From NCBI RefSeq assembly GCF_039555335.1, contig NC_092642.1:15157208-15221207 (forward strand): DNA of 64,000 nucleotides, given 5' to 3'. The translations under genes were made by a program, and so were the position numbers. The notes under the pieces are model-generated. The model saw only the letters and a list, made by a program, of their open reading frames with translations. It ran no database searches and had not been told where the DNA came from. Position 1 is the first letter of the stretch, and every line of letters starts with the position of its first letter. The DNA is from Amphiura filiformis. Lineage: Eukaryota > Echinodermata > Ophiuroidea > Amphilepidida > Amphiuridae. Below, piece by piece: positions 22,815 through 33,339 of the stretch.

Positions 22815-22940
22815 GTCTGTGTAGCTCAGTGGTTAGAGCGCTCGCCCCGCAAGCGAGAGGTCTGGGTTCAAGTCCCCACACAGATAGGTATGTCCGGAGT
22901 ACTACCCCTCTCTGGTTTGTCTGCGTATGCATGTTATTTT
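22815..22940 (+). mobile_element. tRNA-derived SINE (tRNA-like head 22815-22885)
   Basis: The head has an acceptor stem (GTCTGTG with CACAGAT), a D-arm with GCTC/GAGC and an AGTGGTTA loop (A box TAGCTCAGTGG), an anticodon arm CTCGC/GCGAG around CCCGCAA, and a B box GGTTCAAGTCC. The T-stem has two mismatches and position 33 is C instead of U, so a working tRNA(Ala, CGC) is unlikely. A non-tRNA body follows (GGTATGTCCGGAGTACTACC ... GCGTATGCATG) and is shared with the interrupted copy. Inverted head sequence lies at 22967-22993 (CGAGCGTTCTAACCACTGTA). Confidence 0.65.
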
Positions 22941-22993
22941 TCCACTTGTAATTATAAAGTAAGAATAACGAGCGTTCTAACCACTGTACCGTG

Positions 22994-24144
22994 TATAACA
23001 AAATTGAGTCTAAAACCAAATATCATTAGATTTGTCCTAATGTGCACGTTCTCTCATGTAGGTCCACTTTGATTTTATGATTTACCTACATATTACGCTC
23101 CTTTATGACTGATATGAATTGACTTGTCCCTGACTCAACATAGCCAATCTCGCGTCCTGTCTTGTCCTGTAATGTTTTGTTCTCTCCCACCATCTCTCAA
23201 TATTATGATTAAATGGTCTTATTTGCCCTCTCCTTCTTGCCCCCCCCCCCCCCCCAATACATGGCAACTGTCAGTATTGGTAACAGGCCTTTATTTCACG
23301 TACTCTTTGCAGTGATTTTTCATTTTTCACTTATTTTCAACTCATATTGAGTGTACCTGTCTACATGTATTTATTTTTCACTTGTATATTCTTCATATTC
23401 ATTTAACATTAATTTATTCATATTATTATACTATCATATTGTTTATCACGTACCTACATATATGTAAGATGGAAACAGCATATTAATTAACTACTTTGAA
23501 TTGTATAAAATTGAGTTGAATTTGTCCCATCTCCATTTATCCCATCTTCATTAGCAAAGGTATCGTGAGAATCTGAAGTTTTAAAAAGGTTTTAATCGCG
23601 GGTCAAATCATCAAAATTTCGCCGATTCTATGGGCTATTATGGAATTTTATGTATCAGTTGACCAATCTCCGTCTTTTGTCCCCATCTTTACTTTCTAAT
23701 TACTGTTTTAATATAAATGAATCCCAAAAGAGCGGGTTTCCTTGAAATTTAAGCGTATGCTTTTTAACATATTTCCCAACGGAAAAACAAATTTGATATT
23801 AGAATTATTGTCCTTTAAACTTTTAAACGCATTTCAATGTAATATTACTTGCTATTACAACTACTAAATGGTGACTAATTTCTCAGTGGCCGGCCAAAAC
23901 AATGCTAAATGCGATTTGGGATTAGAGACTTGGAAGGACCATAAAGATTGCCTTTACTATCTACGACTTTTATTGTGATATTTGCGACTTTTTCACATGT
24001 AATCTCTTCCACGATACACAATGCTTAAACAATTTCTTAAAGAAATCAACACCCAATGAGACAACTAAAGCATTATAGATGAAATTATATGTTTACATGC
24101 ATTTCGCACATTGTGTTACCTTACTTGTGACAATGCGACATAAG
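22994..24144. other. No gene seen
   Basis: AT-rich sequence with a poly-C run at about 23240-23255. 23870-23990 repeats, in diverged form, a block also present near 3540-3640 and 12600-12730 (GACTAATTTCTCAGTGG, AAATGCGATTTGGGATT), that is, the flank of the GPCR remnants. Confidence 0.55.
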
Positions 24145-24957
24145 TAATTCAATACCTGAATACAAAACCCACCCAAGTCCATATTTTGGCCAAATTGAGT
24201 TAAGCATGGGAAATTGTTGCTTATATACTGCGCCAAAAAGTATCCTTACACTTGGAAAAATAATCACAATTTCAAAACTGAACCATATCGGGGTAAATTT
24301 GTTTTTTTAATAGATGCGCTATCTAATCTTGCACATTATGACACCACCTTGAATCCAATGTGACCTCAAGAAGTAAAGTTACCAGCAATAGACGAAGGTC
24401 CACTTTTAAAGGTGACAAAATGGCCTATACAAGGCGCAAAAAGATTACAACAAGCGCAACAAAGAGACAACACAGTTTCTTCAATGAAGCTTTATTTAAA
24501 GCAGTTTTTATTTCAGTTTTTATTTCTCTGTACTTTTCATTTTATTTGTCAGCTCTTTTTCAATTTTCTTTTGTTCCTTTTGTTTTAAATTATAGACACT
24601 CATAAATTAGCCATTCACTACTCTCAAACCAGATGTCTAGTCCGTGCAGTTTTGAATAGGCCAGTTTGTCACTTTCAAAACTGGACCTTTGTCTAATTAA
24701 ATGCTTGTAACTTTGCTTCTTGTAGTCACATTGGATTCAATGGGGTGTCATATGTACCAGATTAGATAGTGAATCTATTTTTTTTTAATTTACCCCCAAC
24801 ATGGTAATCCTCATACTTAAAACAGTTTAACCCACTCATTTGCATGTAAAACATGTCCTATTTACCAGGTAAATCTAATTGAAGGAATGATACACAGTTT
24901 TTTTAGTTTTCTCAGAATCACTTTCCATGGACTTGGTGGGTTTTATATTGGTTTAGA
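24145..24957. mobile_element. TIR element (TAATTCAATACCTGAATA), host of a nested insertion
   Basis: The left end TAATTCAATACCTGAATACA, continuing AAACCCACCCAAGTCC, is matched in reverse by GGACTTGGTGGGTTTTATAT near 24930-24950. The same family is present uninterrupted at 27131-27762. Comparing the two shows that 24290-24797 is a separate insertion here. Confidence 0.65.
24290..24797. mobile_element. Foldback element nested in the 24145 element
   Basis: The arms run inward from GGGGTAAATTTG at the left and AATTTACCCCC at the right. They share TAGATGCGCTATCTAATCT, GAATCCAATGTGACCTCAAG and CACTTTTAAAGGTGACAAA with their complements, giving more than 150 bp of complementarity. It is the same family as bases 1-700. 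The 81-codon frame across it has no protein features. Confidence 0.7.
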
Positions 24958-25561
24958 TGATAATCTATTCTCATCTTCTCTGGTGAATCAGGTGAACCCA
25001 AGGTGAATCAATCGGTGCTTCCTATATCTTTAGATATATTTGTCTCAGCATAGCGCCACCATGAGCTTATTGCAATTGCGTTTACATGTAGTCTCGGTTC
25101 AGACTGTATGCGGCTATCACAGCTTATCACGAACATACTAGGAACGACGAGCGTTAGAACCGACACAAAACTGGGTGTGTATAGAGGCTAGTTTGGCTGT
25201 GAACGGCACTATGACCATGTATGACGTTCTAAATGCCGTAATACGTAATCCGTATGGCGTTTGCAGTGAACACCTCTTCGCAATCTCTCTACTAACAATG
25301 AAACAAACTCTGAAAACGGCACAGCGTATACACGGTAGGGCGCTAATCGGGACACCTACCTTTAAGTCTCTTTATTGTCTTTTCTGTGATCGTGATCAAC
25401 GAATGGTAGAATAGATTCACTTCTGCTGCCGTAGGCCTATTATTTTCTCGACTTCACCGTGTTCTAATCAGATAGATTTAATATAGTTTCTACAACGATT
25501 TTTGTGACGTAGGCTATACCGGACGTCGGAACCGTAGTACTTCATCCACTTACGACATTTC

Positions 25562-25649
25562 AAACTTTGTTCTGTTTAGAAGTACCGGGCAACGGAACCA
25601 TGAGACTACTACTTATGACCCTTAAACGGTTGTCAGAGCTCCCAGTATT
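25562..25649 (-). other. Relict tail-coding sequence after the GPCR stop
   Basis: In frame after the TAG of the intact GPCR, codons still correspond to the longer tail of the 6473-7615 paralogue: NTGSSDNRLRVISS aligns with NTASSDNRLNVISS, and PGTSKQNKV with LGTSEQNQV, ending at a shared stop position. This shows that the intact gene has lost about 30 tail residues through a new stop. Confidence 0.7.
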
Positions 25650-26696
25650 CTATTTTGCGCAGAATAACCCCTTCAACGCATCTCGCATAGCATGTCTGTA
25701 GCGACTACTACATGCGATAAACAAGTAGGGATTAATACAAGAGTTGATTATGGCAAACGTGGAAGCTACAGCAGATGTAGTAACTATCGCGCTCTGCTTC
25801 AGCAGATCCAATTCAGAACCAATCCCGTCAAAAATCACGTCAACTTGAAAAAGACACAGTGGCGTTTGGCAGATAAAGAAGACAATATTATTGATGATCA
25901 GAGTGCGCGTGACCTGCATTCTCATCCTTTCAATCTGGTTCCTATTCGCACGGCGACGCCACAATGAGATTGTAGTCAGAAGAAAAAGGATACAGTTACC
26001 GGCAAGTGCGATGGCGTAGAGAAAGAGGGTGAGAAAACCAGCCATAGTGGCGCTTGTTTTATTTTGGATAGTACATATGCGAGCTACAGCAGGTAAATTG
26101 CGATATTCGTGAGTATCAGGCCAGCTTATGCAAAAGTCAATATCCCGGTACGTGACCATTCCAGATATGGTTGCGGACAGAATGATAGACAATACCCAAA
26201 CGGATGTAGCAATTTTATTGGCATGTATCTTCGTTTTCATTGTTTTGTACTCTATCGGTTTGCACGTAGCGTAGTATCTTTCATAAGATATAATCGTAAT
26301 GAATCCCAGCGAAGAATAAGCCCACACTTTTAAGGTAAACGGCATGATGGCACATGATACGTGCGGTCTTAAAGATCTCAAAAACGGAATGTCGAACCGA
26401 ATCGGTGAAAAAGATCTACCGATACTATGCCAGAACACATTTGTCACCAAAAATCCCATATCAGCGACTGCGAGATTCGAGACAAAGAAATTCAAATCGG
26501 TCCGCATGCTCTTGATACGAAAAATCGCTAGCAGAAAGACACTGTTGCCGACTAATCCAAATGTGGAAACAATTGGTTTGATGATAAAACTAACGATAAT
26601 TTCCATATGATTTACAAGAAGGGTCGACGCAGAAGCAGGATCGGACAGATCCTTAGTAAATTCACAGAATGATTCAGTATCGTTGCTAGAATTCAT
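25650..26696 (-). CDS. Rhodopsin-class (class A) G protein-coupled receptor
   Basis: A single-exon gene of 348 residues, predicted to lie in the plasma membrane and couple to heterotrimeric G proteins; the ligand is unknown. Seven membrane segments are visible. Helix 1 (about 31-59) carries the GN pair at 50-51. Helix 2 carries NLAVAD at 74-79. Helix 3 ends in ERY at 139-141, the E/DRY switch. Helix 4 has Trp167. Helix 5 spans about 216-246 and is followed by a basic loop. Helix 6 has CQTP at 276-279 in place of the usual CWxP. Helix 7 has NPYLF at 322-326 in place of NPxxY. C115 and C189 are placed for the conserved outer disulphide. N-glycosylation sequons lie at N2 and N5. The tail is very short (about 18 residues after helix 7) because of a stop that truncates sequence conserved in its paralogue. 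It is the only intact member of the local cluster. The ERYYATCKP helix-3 end suggests a peptide-type receptor; a precise subfamily cannot be named. Confidence 0.88.
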   Translation of the reverse strand: MNSSNDTESFCEFTKDLSDPASASTLLVNHMEIIVSFIIKPIVSTFGLVGNSVFLLAIFRIKSMRTDLNFFVSNLAVADMGFLVTNVFWHSIGRSFSPIRFDIPFLRSLRPHVSCAIMPFTLKVWAYSSLGFITIISYERYYATCKPIEYKTMKTKIHANKIATSVWVLSIILSATISGMVTYRDIDFCISWPDTHEYRNLPAVARICTIQNKTSATMAGFLTLFLYAIALAGNCILFLLTTISLWRRRANRNQIERMRMQVTRTLIINNIVFFICQTPLCLFQVDVIFDGIGSELDLLKQSAIVTTSAVASTFAIINSCINPYLFIACSSRYRHAMRDALKGLFCAK

Positions 26697-27080
26697 GATG
26701 GACGTTTTGTAGTAGAAATGTTTCAGAGAACAGAATACAGGAAGTCCAGGTTTCGGATGCTGTGAGTTGAAAGTGAGACAGTTTGTATCTACAGGTACAG
26801 AATTCTACAATATGTGATACAAGATGCAGAAAAATTGTTGCTTCTTGTAAAGCTTTATTCAAATCACATTGGAAGATGCGATCCAAGGTGTATTCCTGAC
26901 GGTCGATTTAAGGCTGTGCGTAGCTAGTTTAGGTAGGTTTTAGCCCCGGTTTTAGCATGAAAATGATTTCTTGAATCACTGGAGTCCGTAATAAGCTATA
27001 TTGCTGTGGCGTGTGGCGCTTTTTCTGCGTCATCGTTTAATATCACTGGTTACATATGCTGGTTGTCAACAGGTTAATTG
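26697..27080 (-). other. 5' flank of the intact GPCR
   Basis: Shares diverged blocks with the flanks of the other three copies, for example ACATTGGAAGATGCGATCCAA near 26868. It should contain the promoter, but no TATA box or initiator stands out. Confidence 0.45.
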
Positions 27081-27130
27081 CTAACCTTTTTCCCCCGAGA
27101 CGAGATTTATTCGACTGTATAAGGTGTTTC

Positions 27131-27762
27131 AATAAATTGAATATATGAATACAAAAGCCACCTAAGTCCATACTTAAACCAAATTGAGTTAAGCATGGGA
27201 AAGTGTTGCTTTACATAGGCCTGTCATATGTGTGAAAGAACAACTCAAATTCATCCTCTGTGTCTATTGAGCATGTGAAAAATAGCATGTATGAAAGAAT
27301 CACCCAATTCCATGATTTGAGTCTTGTAACACATTGATTAAAATCCAGTATGTACAAAAGTCCACTTGTAACACATTCATTGCTAGAGAGTGACTTTTGA
27401 AAAAAAATGGGTTTAATAAAAGAAAGTGTGTGGTTTATATTACATGGCAGAATGCTTATCAACATTATACATACCTGTGCGCTTTATTGTGTATTATCTT
27501 ACTAGTGGTAATCTCATTCTAACATTGTTGTCTTTGTATATGATTCAAAAACCACCTAAGTCCAAAATTTAAAATGAACCCCACGAAGTCCCTGAAATGC
27601 TAATCATCATACCTAATACAGGTTAATCCACTCATTTGCATGTAAAACTTACTATATTGACCAGGTAAATCTAACTGAAGGAATTAAAATGATACACGGG
27701 TTTTTCTCTCAAAATCACTTCCCATGGACTTAGGTGGCTTTTGTATTCATGTATTCAATTGT
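27131..27762. mobile_element. TIR element, uninterrupted member of the 24145 family
   Basis: The left end AATTGAATATATGAATACAA, continuing AAGCCACCTAAGTCCAT, is matched in reverse by ATGGACTTAGGTGGCTTTTG, continuing TATTCATGTATTCAATT, about 40 bp in all. The interior right part (CACTCATTTGCATGTAAAAC, AGGTAAATCTAACTGAAGGA) matches the right part of the 24145-24957 element. No transposase. Confidence 0.7.
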
Positions 27763-28139
27763 AAACGGGGCCGTTGTTTGGTCAGTCATTTGCAGTGAGT
27801 GGATGCTCATTTACAATCTTGCACTTACCATGCTTACGGCTCAGAAGGCTCATCGCAGTGGCCATATAATAGTGAGTAAGTGTATAAAGTGGTTATCAGT
27901 GTCTTTTATATGTTTAAAGGTTAGACAAAGCTTATCAATTTGTAAGCGCTCTTTAGCAAAGTCATAGTTCATTGAATTTACAATTGTGTGATAAAACAGG
28001 CGAAAGTAATAACTTTTTGTACAAGATTTGCAATTTAAAGAGAATTTATTAATAGCCTGTTGCAATCTCTAATCGGCATCAAACGAACAAAGCATTACAT
28101 AATCTATTGCCACTCTATTCTATTACAAGCTCTTTGTGT
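27763..28139. other. No gene seen
   Basis: Short overlapping frames only, with no recognised repeat. Confidence 0.5.
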
Positions 28140-28440
28140 ATAACCAACAATAACAATGAGAGGACATTCCTGAACCTTGTTGACTTGGAGATGATTTGAA
28201 ATGACCGCCAATTATGACTTTATTACCAGCAATGTGGAAAAAGAGACACACGTAGAACCGAAAAAAGGTACAATTTTGTTGAAGGAGCAGAGTTCAACAA
28301 ACCATAACCCCGCTTCTGGATATCGTTTGAAGTCAAATGATATACTATTTTAAAGCTGATGATATATATTTTCTAAACACGAAATAAATCAAAATTGACC
28401 GGGGCCGACTTTACGGCTGATTCGTAGTGTCCAGTCACAA
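28140..28440 (-). mobile_element. Partial copy of the TGTG...CACA family
   Basis: Contains GAGAGGACATTCCTGAACC, GATGATTTGAAATGACCGCC, GGAGCAGAGTTCAACAAACC, and the end GACCGGGGCCGACTTTACGG, then CTGATTCGTAGTGTCCAGTCACA. This corresponds to the right half of the complete element at 53495-54461. The other end is missing. Confidence 0.7.
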
Positions 28441-29539
28441 TTGTCCTTGGATAGGTCGTTTTCAACAGATTTACCACATTGACCTTGATATAAATATTGA
28501 ATTGCGTTATCTGTTGCGCAATGAAAAAAAGCCTTTTAAGGGGGAAGAGTATTAGCTTTCGTTCGATATCAAAAAATTTCTGATTGGATGAAAGGAACAC
28601 TTGAGGTTTTGACAAAAACCAATCACAGATGCCTATTTTCCACCAGCTAGAAGCTCACACAGCTCTTATAATGCTATGCACTCAACCGTGTAGTGTAATC
28701 AAAGACAGTGTAGAGACAATTCACTACTTGCTTGGAAGCTCTAGGACGAAATTGTGTGCTCAGGTCTATCGAGGTGGAAACTGTGCATAGATGGTTTATA
28801 AGAGAATCGTTTTGTAGCCAAACCTTTCAATGTGGAAACGTATAAAAGACGTATAAAGTTTTCTCTAAAAGCCAAGTTTTCTCAGCAATCAAATATCGCA
28901 GTGAGAGTAATGTTGGTGCGTTGGATGTAGCTTTACATTATTTTTGTGTGTTTATACAAATTTTTAGAATCCGTTTGAAAATCCTTCGTTTATATTCTTT
29001 TTACGTACCATATTCACAAGATCAAAAACACGTTCCATGCTGTTGTTGGTTTTTTAAATGTGCGCCCCGTATAAAACCACCCCGAGTGATTATTTTCCCT
29101 TTTTTTTTGTATTGTACTACAAATCGATCAAAGAAATAATGTTACCATTTATCAGAACCAAATGCAGTACTGATTACAAATGCAGTACCGATTTCGAGAA
29201 ACTTGCGTGATAAAAAACTGTTTTGTTACATTATTATTTTGTTAAATTGGCCCTCAAACTCATAATAAGAGTCCAATACAAGAATCAACTGCAGAAAGTC
29301 ATACTTAAATAATCTATCTTCATGTATAACCGGTTATTTGAGATAATGACCGTTCCGTTATGCTATTTGATGACAAAGTCAGACAGCGAATTTCTCTAAC
29401 CAAGGCCAAAATATTTCAGAGATCCCTGTGTTTTTCATTTCTTGCTCGCTAGCGCGTATATTGGCCGTTGGGGCGGGGTGTTAGCATCTAGGACGCAGGA
29501 CTTGAATCATATCCAATCTTCTGATCATGATAGCAATAT
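28441..29539. other. No gene seen
   Basis: AT-rich sequence with frames under 81 codons and no motif. A poly-T run is at 29100-29109. Nothing assignable up to the minisatellite. Confidence 0.55.
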
Positions 29540-31320
29540 TGAAATCATATGCTGTCTACTGATGATAGCATTGTTAGAATCAGATGCTATCTGCTGATGA
29601 TAACATTACTATAATCAGGTGCTATCTACTGGTGATTGCGTTTTTATAATCATGATATCTACTGATGATAGCATTATTATAATCATATGCTATCTTCTGA
29701 TGATAGCATTATTAAAATCAGATGATATCTACTGATGATAGCATTGTTAGAATCAGATGCCATCTACTGATGAGAGCATTGTTAGATTCAGATGATAGCA
29801 TTAGTAGAATCAGATGCTATCTACTGATGTTAGCATTGTAAAAATATCTACTGATGATAGCATTGTTAGAATCAGGTGCTATCTGTTGATGATAACACTG
29901 TTAGAATCACATGATATCTACTGATCATGCTGATGATAACATTGTTAGAATCTGATGTTATCTACTGATGATATTATTGTTAAAATCAGATGCAATCTAC
30001 TGATGATAGCATTGTTAAATTCAGATGCTATCTACTGATGATAGCATTGTTAGATTCATATGCTATCTACTGATGATAGCATTGTTAGATTCAGATAATA
30101 TCTACTGATGTTAGCATAGTTAGAATCATATGCTATCTACTGATGGTAGCATTGTTAAAATTAGATGCCATCTACTGATGATAGCATTGTTAGATTCAGA
30201 TGATATCTACTGATGATAGCATTGTTAGATTCAGATGATATCTACTGATGATAGCATTGTTAGAATCATATGCTATCTACTGATGGTAGCATAGTTCGAA
30301 TTATATGCTATCTACTGATGGTAGCATTGTTAAAATCAGATGCCATCTACTGATGATAGCATTGCTAAATTCAGATGATATCTACTGATGATAGCATTGT
30401 TAGAATCAGATGCCATCTACTGATGAGAGCATTGTTAGATTCAGATGATATCTACCGATGATAGCATTAGTAGAATCAGATGCCATCTACTAATAATAGC
30501 ATTGTAAGAATCAGATATCTACTGATGATAGCATTGTTAGAATCAGGTGATATCTGTTGATGATAGCATTGCTAGAATCACATGATATCTACTGATGATA
30601 ACATTGTTAGAATCTGATTTTATCTACTGATGATATTATTGTTAAAATCATATGCTAACTACTGATGAGAGCATTGTTAAATTCAGATGCTATCTACTGA
30701 TGATAGCATTGTTAGATTCAGATAATATCTACTGATGTTAGCATAGTTATAATCATATGCTATCTACTGATGGTAGCATTGTTAAAATCAGATGCCATCT
30801 ACTGATGATAGCATTGTTAAATTCAGATTCCATCTACTGATGATAGCATTGTTAGATTCAGATGATATCTACTGATGATAGCATTGTTAGATTTAGATGC
30901 CATCTACTGGTGATATCATTGCTACAATCAGAATGATATCTACTGGTGGTAGCATTGTTAGAATCAGATGATATCTACTGATGATAGCATTGTTAGAATC
31001 AGATGTTATCTACTGATGATAGCATTGTTAGAATCAGATGCCATCTACTAATAATTACGTTGTTAGAATCAGATGCTATCTACTGATGATAGCATTGTTA
31101 GAATCAGATGATATCTACTGATAATAGCATTGCTAGAATCAGATGATATCTACTGATTATAGCATTGTTAGAATCAGATGTCATCTACTAATGATAACAA
31201 TGTTGGAATCAGGTGCTATCTACTGATGATAGCACTTTTAGATTCAGATGTTATACTGATGATAGCATTGTTAGATGCTATCTACTGATGATAGCATTGC
31301 TAGATTTAGATGATATCTAG
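29540..31320 (+). repeat. 35-bp minisatellite, about 50 units
   Basis: The consensus unit begins ATGCTATCTACTGATGATAG and continues CATTGTTAGAATCAG. Each unit contains ATGCTATC and GATAGCAT separated by TACTGAT, an 8-bp stem-loop. Units vary at scattered positions, and some are shortened or fused. Repeats abut and there are no unique spacers, so this is not a CRISPR array. The right edge meets the inverted duplication at 31318. Confidence 0.9.
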
Positions 31321-32116
31321 GCATACCATGATGTAGTCATGTCTACAGTAGAATTCATCTCGACCTTTGCAGGACTTAACCCCATTAAAAGCTATTAAAC
31401 CAAGATAACACTCATTGAAACAGCTCAACTGATTAAATCGGATCTTCTCTGGTTGTGCACAAGTGTCTGTTTTCATGTGCGATATCGCAATAAAGCTGGT
31501 ATTATAGCTTCAGTTGGGTAACCGATTATAAAGGAAACGAAAGGAAACAATGGTATGTGTACCTTTGTTCACGAAATGAGACAATTGCCTGCTTTTTGTA
31601 AACCAGCATTCTTGAAAATGAGCAACATAATGATTGTTGACTTAACACGGTTTGGAAATAATTTCTTCATATTTTTGGTGTTATCTGTCGTTTACATATC
31701 CTTCCTAAAACACAAAAGTGCGACCCTCTCCAAACACCTAAATTAACTAAAAATTTAGGACATGTTACAAAACTATATTGTCTAGAATTTTAGAAGAGTA
31801 CTTTTAATATTGGCGGGTTATTTTTCACACAGCGACGTTAACTAGGCAATGTACTATTACCTATAACATTATCTAAAACACCAAAGTACGAATATTTCCA
31901 AAAATCTAAATTAGCTAAAAATTTAGGACATGTTAAAAAACTATATTTTCTATAACTCTAGAAGAGTACTTTTAATATTGGCCGGTTATTTTTCACACAG
32001 CGACGTTAACTAGTCATATCCCCATACTTTTAACGTAGGGCTATTTGTAGAGGTCACGCGTCAATGGGAAAGAGCACTGTGTATTGTGTATAGGAAAACG
32101 GACAGTAACTGCAGTA
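31318..32116 (-). repeat. Right arm of the distant inverted duplication
   Basis: Reverse-complement partner of 723-1572, including the doubled 170-190-bp unit (about 31690-31860 and 31860-32010) and the stretch AGAGGTCACGCGTCAATGGG at 32049. The 63-codon frame at 31555-31746 lies wholly inside it and has no support as a gene. Confidence 0.75.
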
Positions 32117-33060
32117 TGCTGATGGTAGATTTGATGTGATGAATCAGATGGTGTCGCATCTTGATAGCTTAGACGTACGAACAAACAAAATGAAAATTAT
32201 TCGAGAATGCGAGACATACATAATATGACATGATCGTTATTCAAGCTTGATTATTTTGGTATGTTTGAATGCCAATTTAATGCTTCCCTGCCACTTACGG
32301 GGTTTTTTTTTCAGTGTCAATTGTGCATTTATTTTTTGTGTGTGTTGTTCTGTAAATCACTTTTTAATTCAATTAGAGTTTTAGTTACTCACAATGTGTC
32401 ATTTGTCACAACAAAATGGTCATACATTTTATTGGTTATGCTGAGTATTTATAGCAATTCAAGTACGAAACATTAAAACTTTATACATAGAAGTAGGCCT
32501 TTAAGCGCTGGCCAAATAGTTTTCTACGTTTGTATCAAGTTAGGCCTGCCATAGGCCTAAGTATTATTTCTAAAATCGGTTAATTTGATGCTGTGGTACG
32601 CCAAAACACGATGCATGAATATTAAAAAATAAACCGGTTGCGTCGCGTAAAACTGGCTTTAGCATTTTGTTTGAGCCTGGTTCCATCAGAATCCAAGTGT
32701 GTCTCCACATGGCAGTGGCGTAGCGTGGGTCCGGGGGGGGGGGCACTCGACTTTGGAATTGGAAGTGACGGGGATGTGCGGACAGCAGTTCGAAATACCA
32801 AAGGGTCACTTCAGTGAGGCTGGGAAAAATTATCAGTCAAAATATAAAAGTTGATACAAAATGTTCGAAGAAAAATCAGGGTCATTCAGTGAAATATTGT
32901 CAGAAATTTCCCCAAAATTGTTGAAAAACATGAAAAAGCTAGGGGGTCTTTTGGTGACAGGAAAACAAAAAACGGGGGTCATTGGGTGATAGGGAGTTCA
33001 GTGAAACAAAAAAGGGGGTAATTGGGTGAGAGGGAGTTGAAAAATCGGGGTCAATTTTCA
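32117..33060. other. No gene seen; poly-G repeat edge
   Basis: Short frames only. 32715-32760 contains GTGGCGTAGCGTGGGTCCGG followed by a G-run, a motif that also starts the element at 34405. 32930-33060 has repeated GGGGGTCATTGGGTGA words. Confidence 0.5.
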
Positions 33061-33113
33061 CCTATTTTCAGTGAGTGCCCCCCGAGCGTGGGGGCACCGA
33101 TCAAGACGCGGGG

Positions 33114-33244
33114 CATAAGCCGTTTTTCGGCAATTTTCATATGGGGTTACGGGCACCTAATGACGCGCTATATAGCGTCAATCTGAAAATTTAGAAAACC
33201 CCATAGGAAAATCCCGGGAGGAAAATTGCCGAAAAACGGCTCAT
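33114..33244. repeat. Small hairpin element
   Basis: Left arm ATAAGCCGTTTTTCGGCAAT (33115-33138 with flank) and right arm ATTGCCGAAAAACGGCTCAT (33225-33244) are complementary. The centre TGACGCGCTATATAGCGTCA is itself a near-palindrome. About 130 bp, no coding capacity. Confidence 0.7.
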
Positions 33245-33339
33245 GATGAGCGCGCTAGACCCCCGGGGCTAGACCTGGCACGTCAGTCCACACGGAGCAT
33301 GATTGTATGGCCTTTATTTAAAGCTCTCCAAGCAGAGAA

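Noticed and set aside
22815-22885. Functional tRNA-Ala (CGC) gene
   Set aside because: The T-stem has two mismatches and base 33 is not U. The head is followed by a repeated SINE body and has fragments nearby.
24360-24605. 81-codon basic then hydrophobic frame
   Set aside because: It spans the arms and loop of a foldback element that also occurs at 1-700 without a conserved frame.
29540-31320. CRISPR-like repeat array
   Set aside because: Units are contiguous 35-bp tandem repeats with no unique spacers, in an animal genome with spliced genes.
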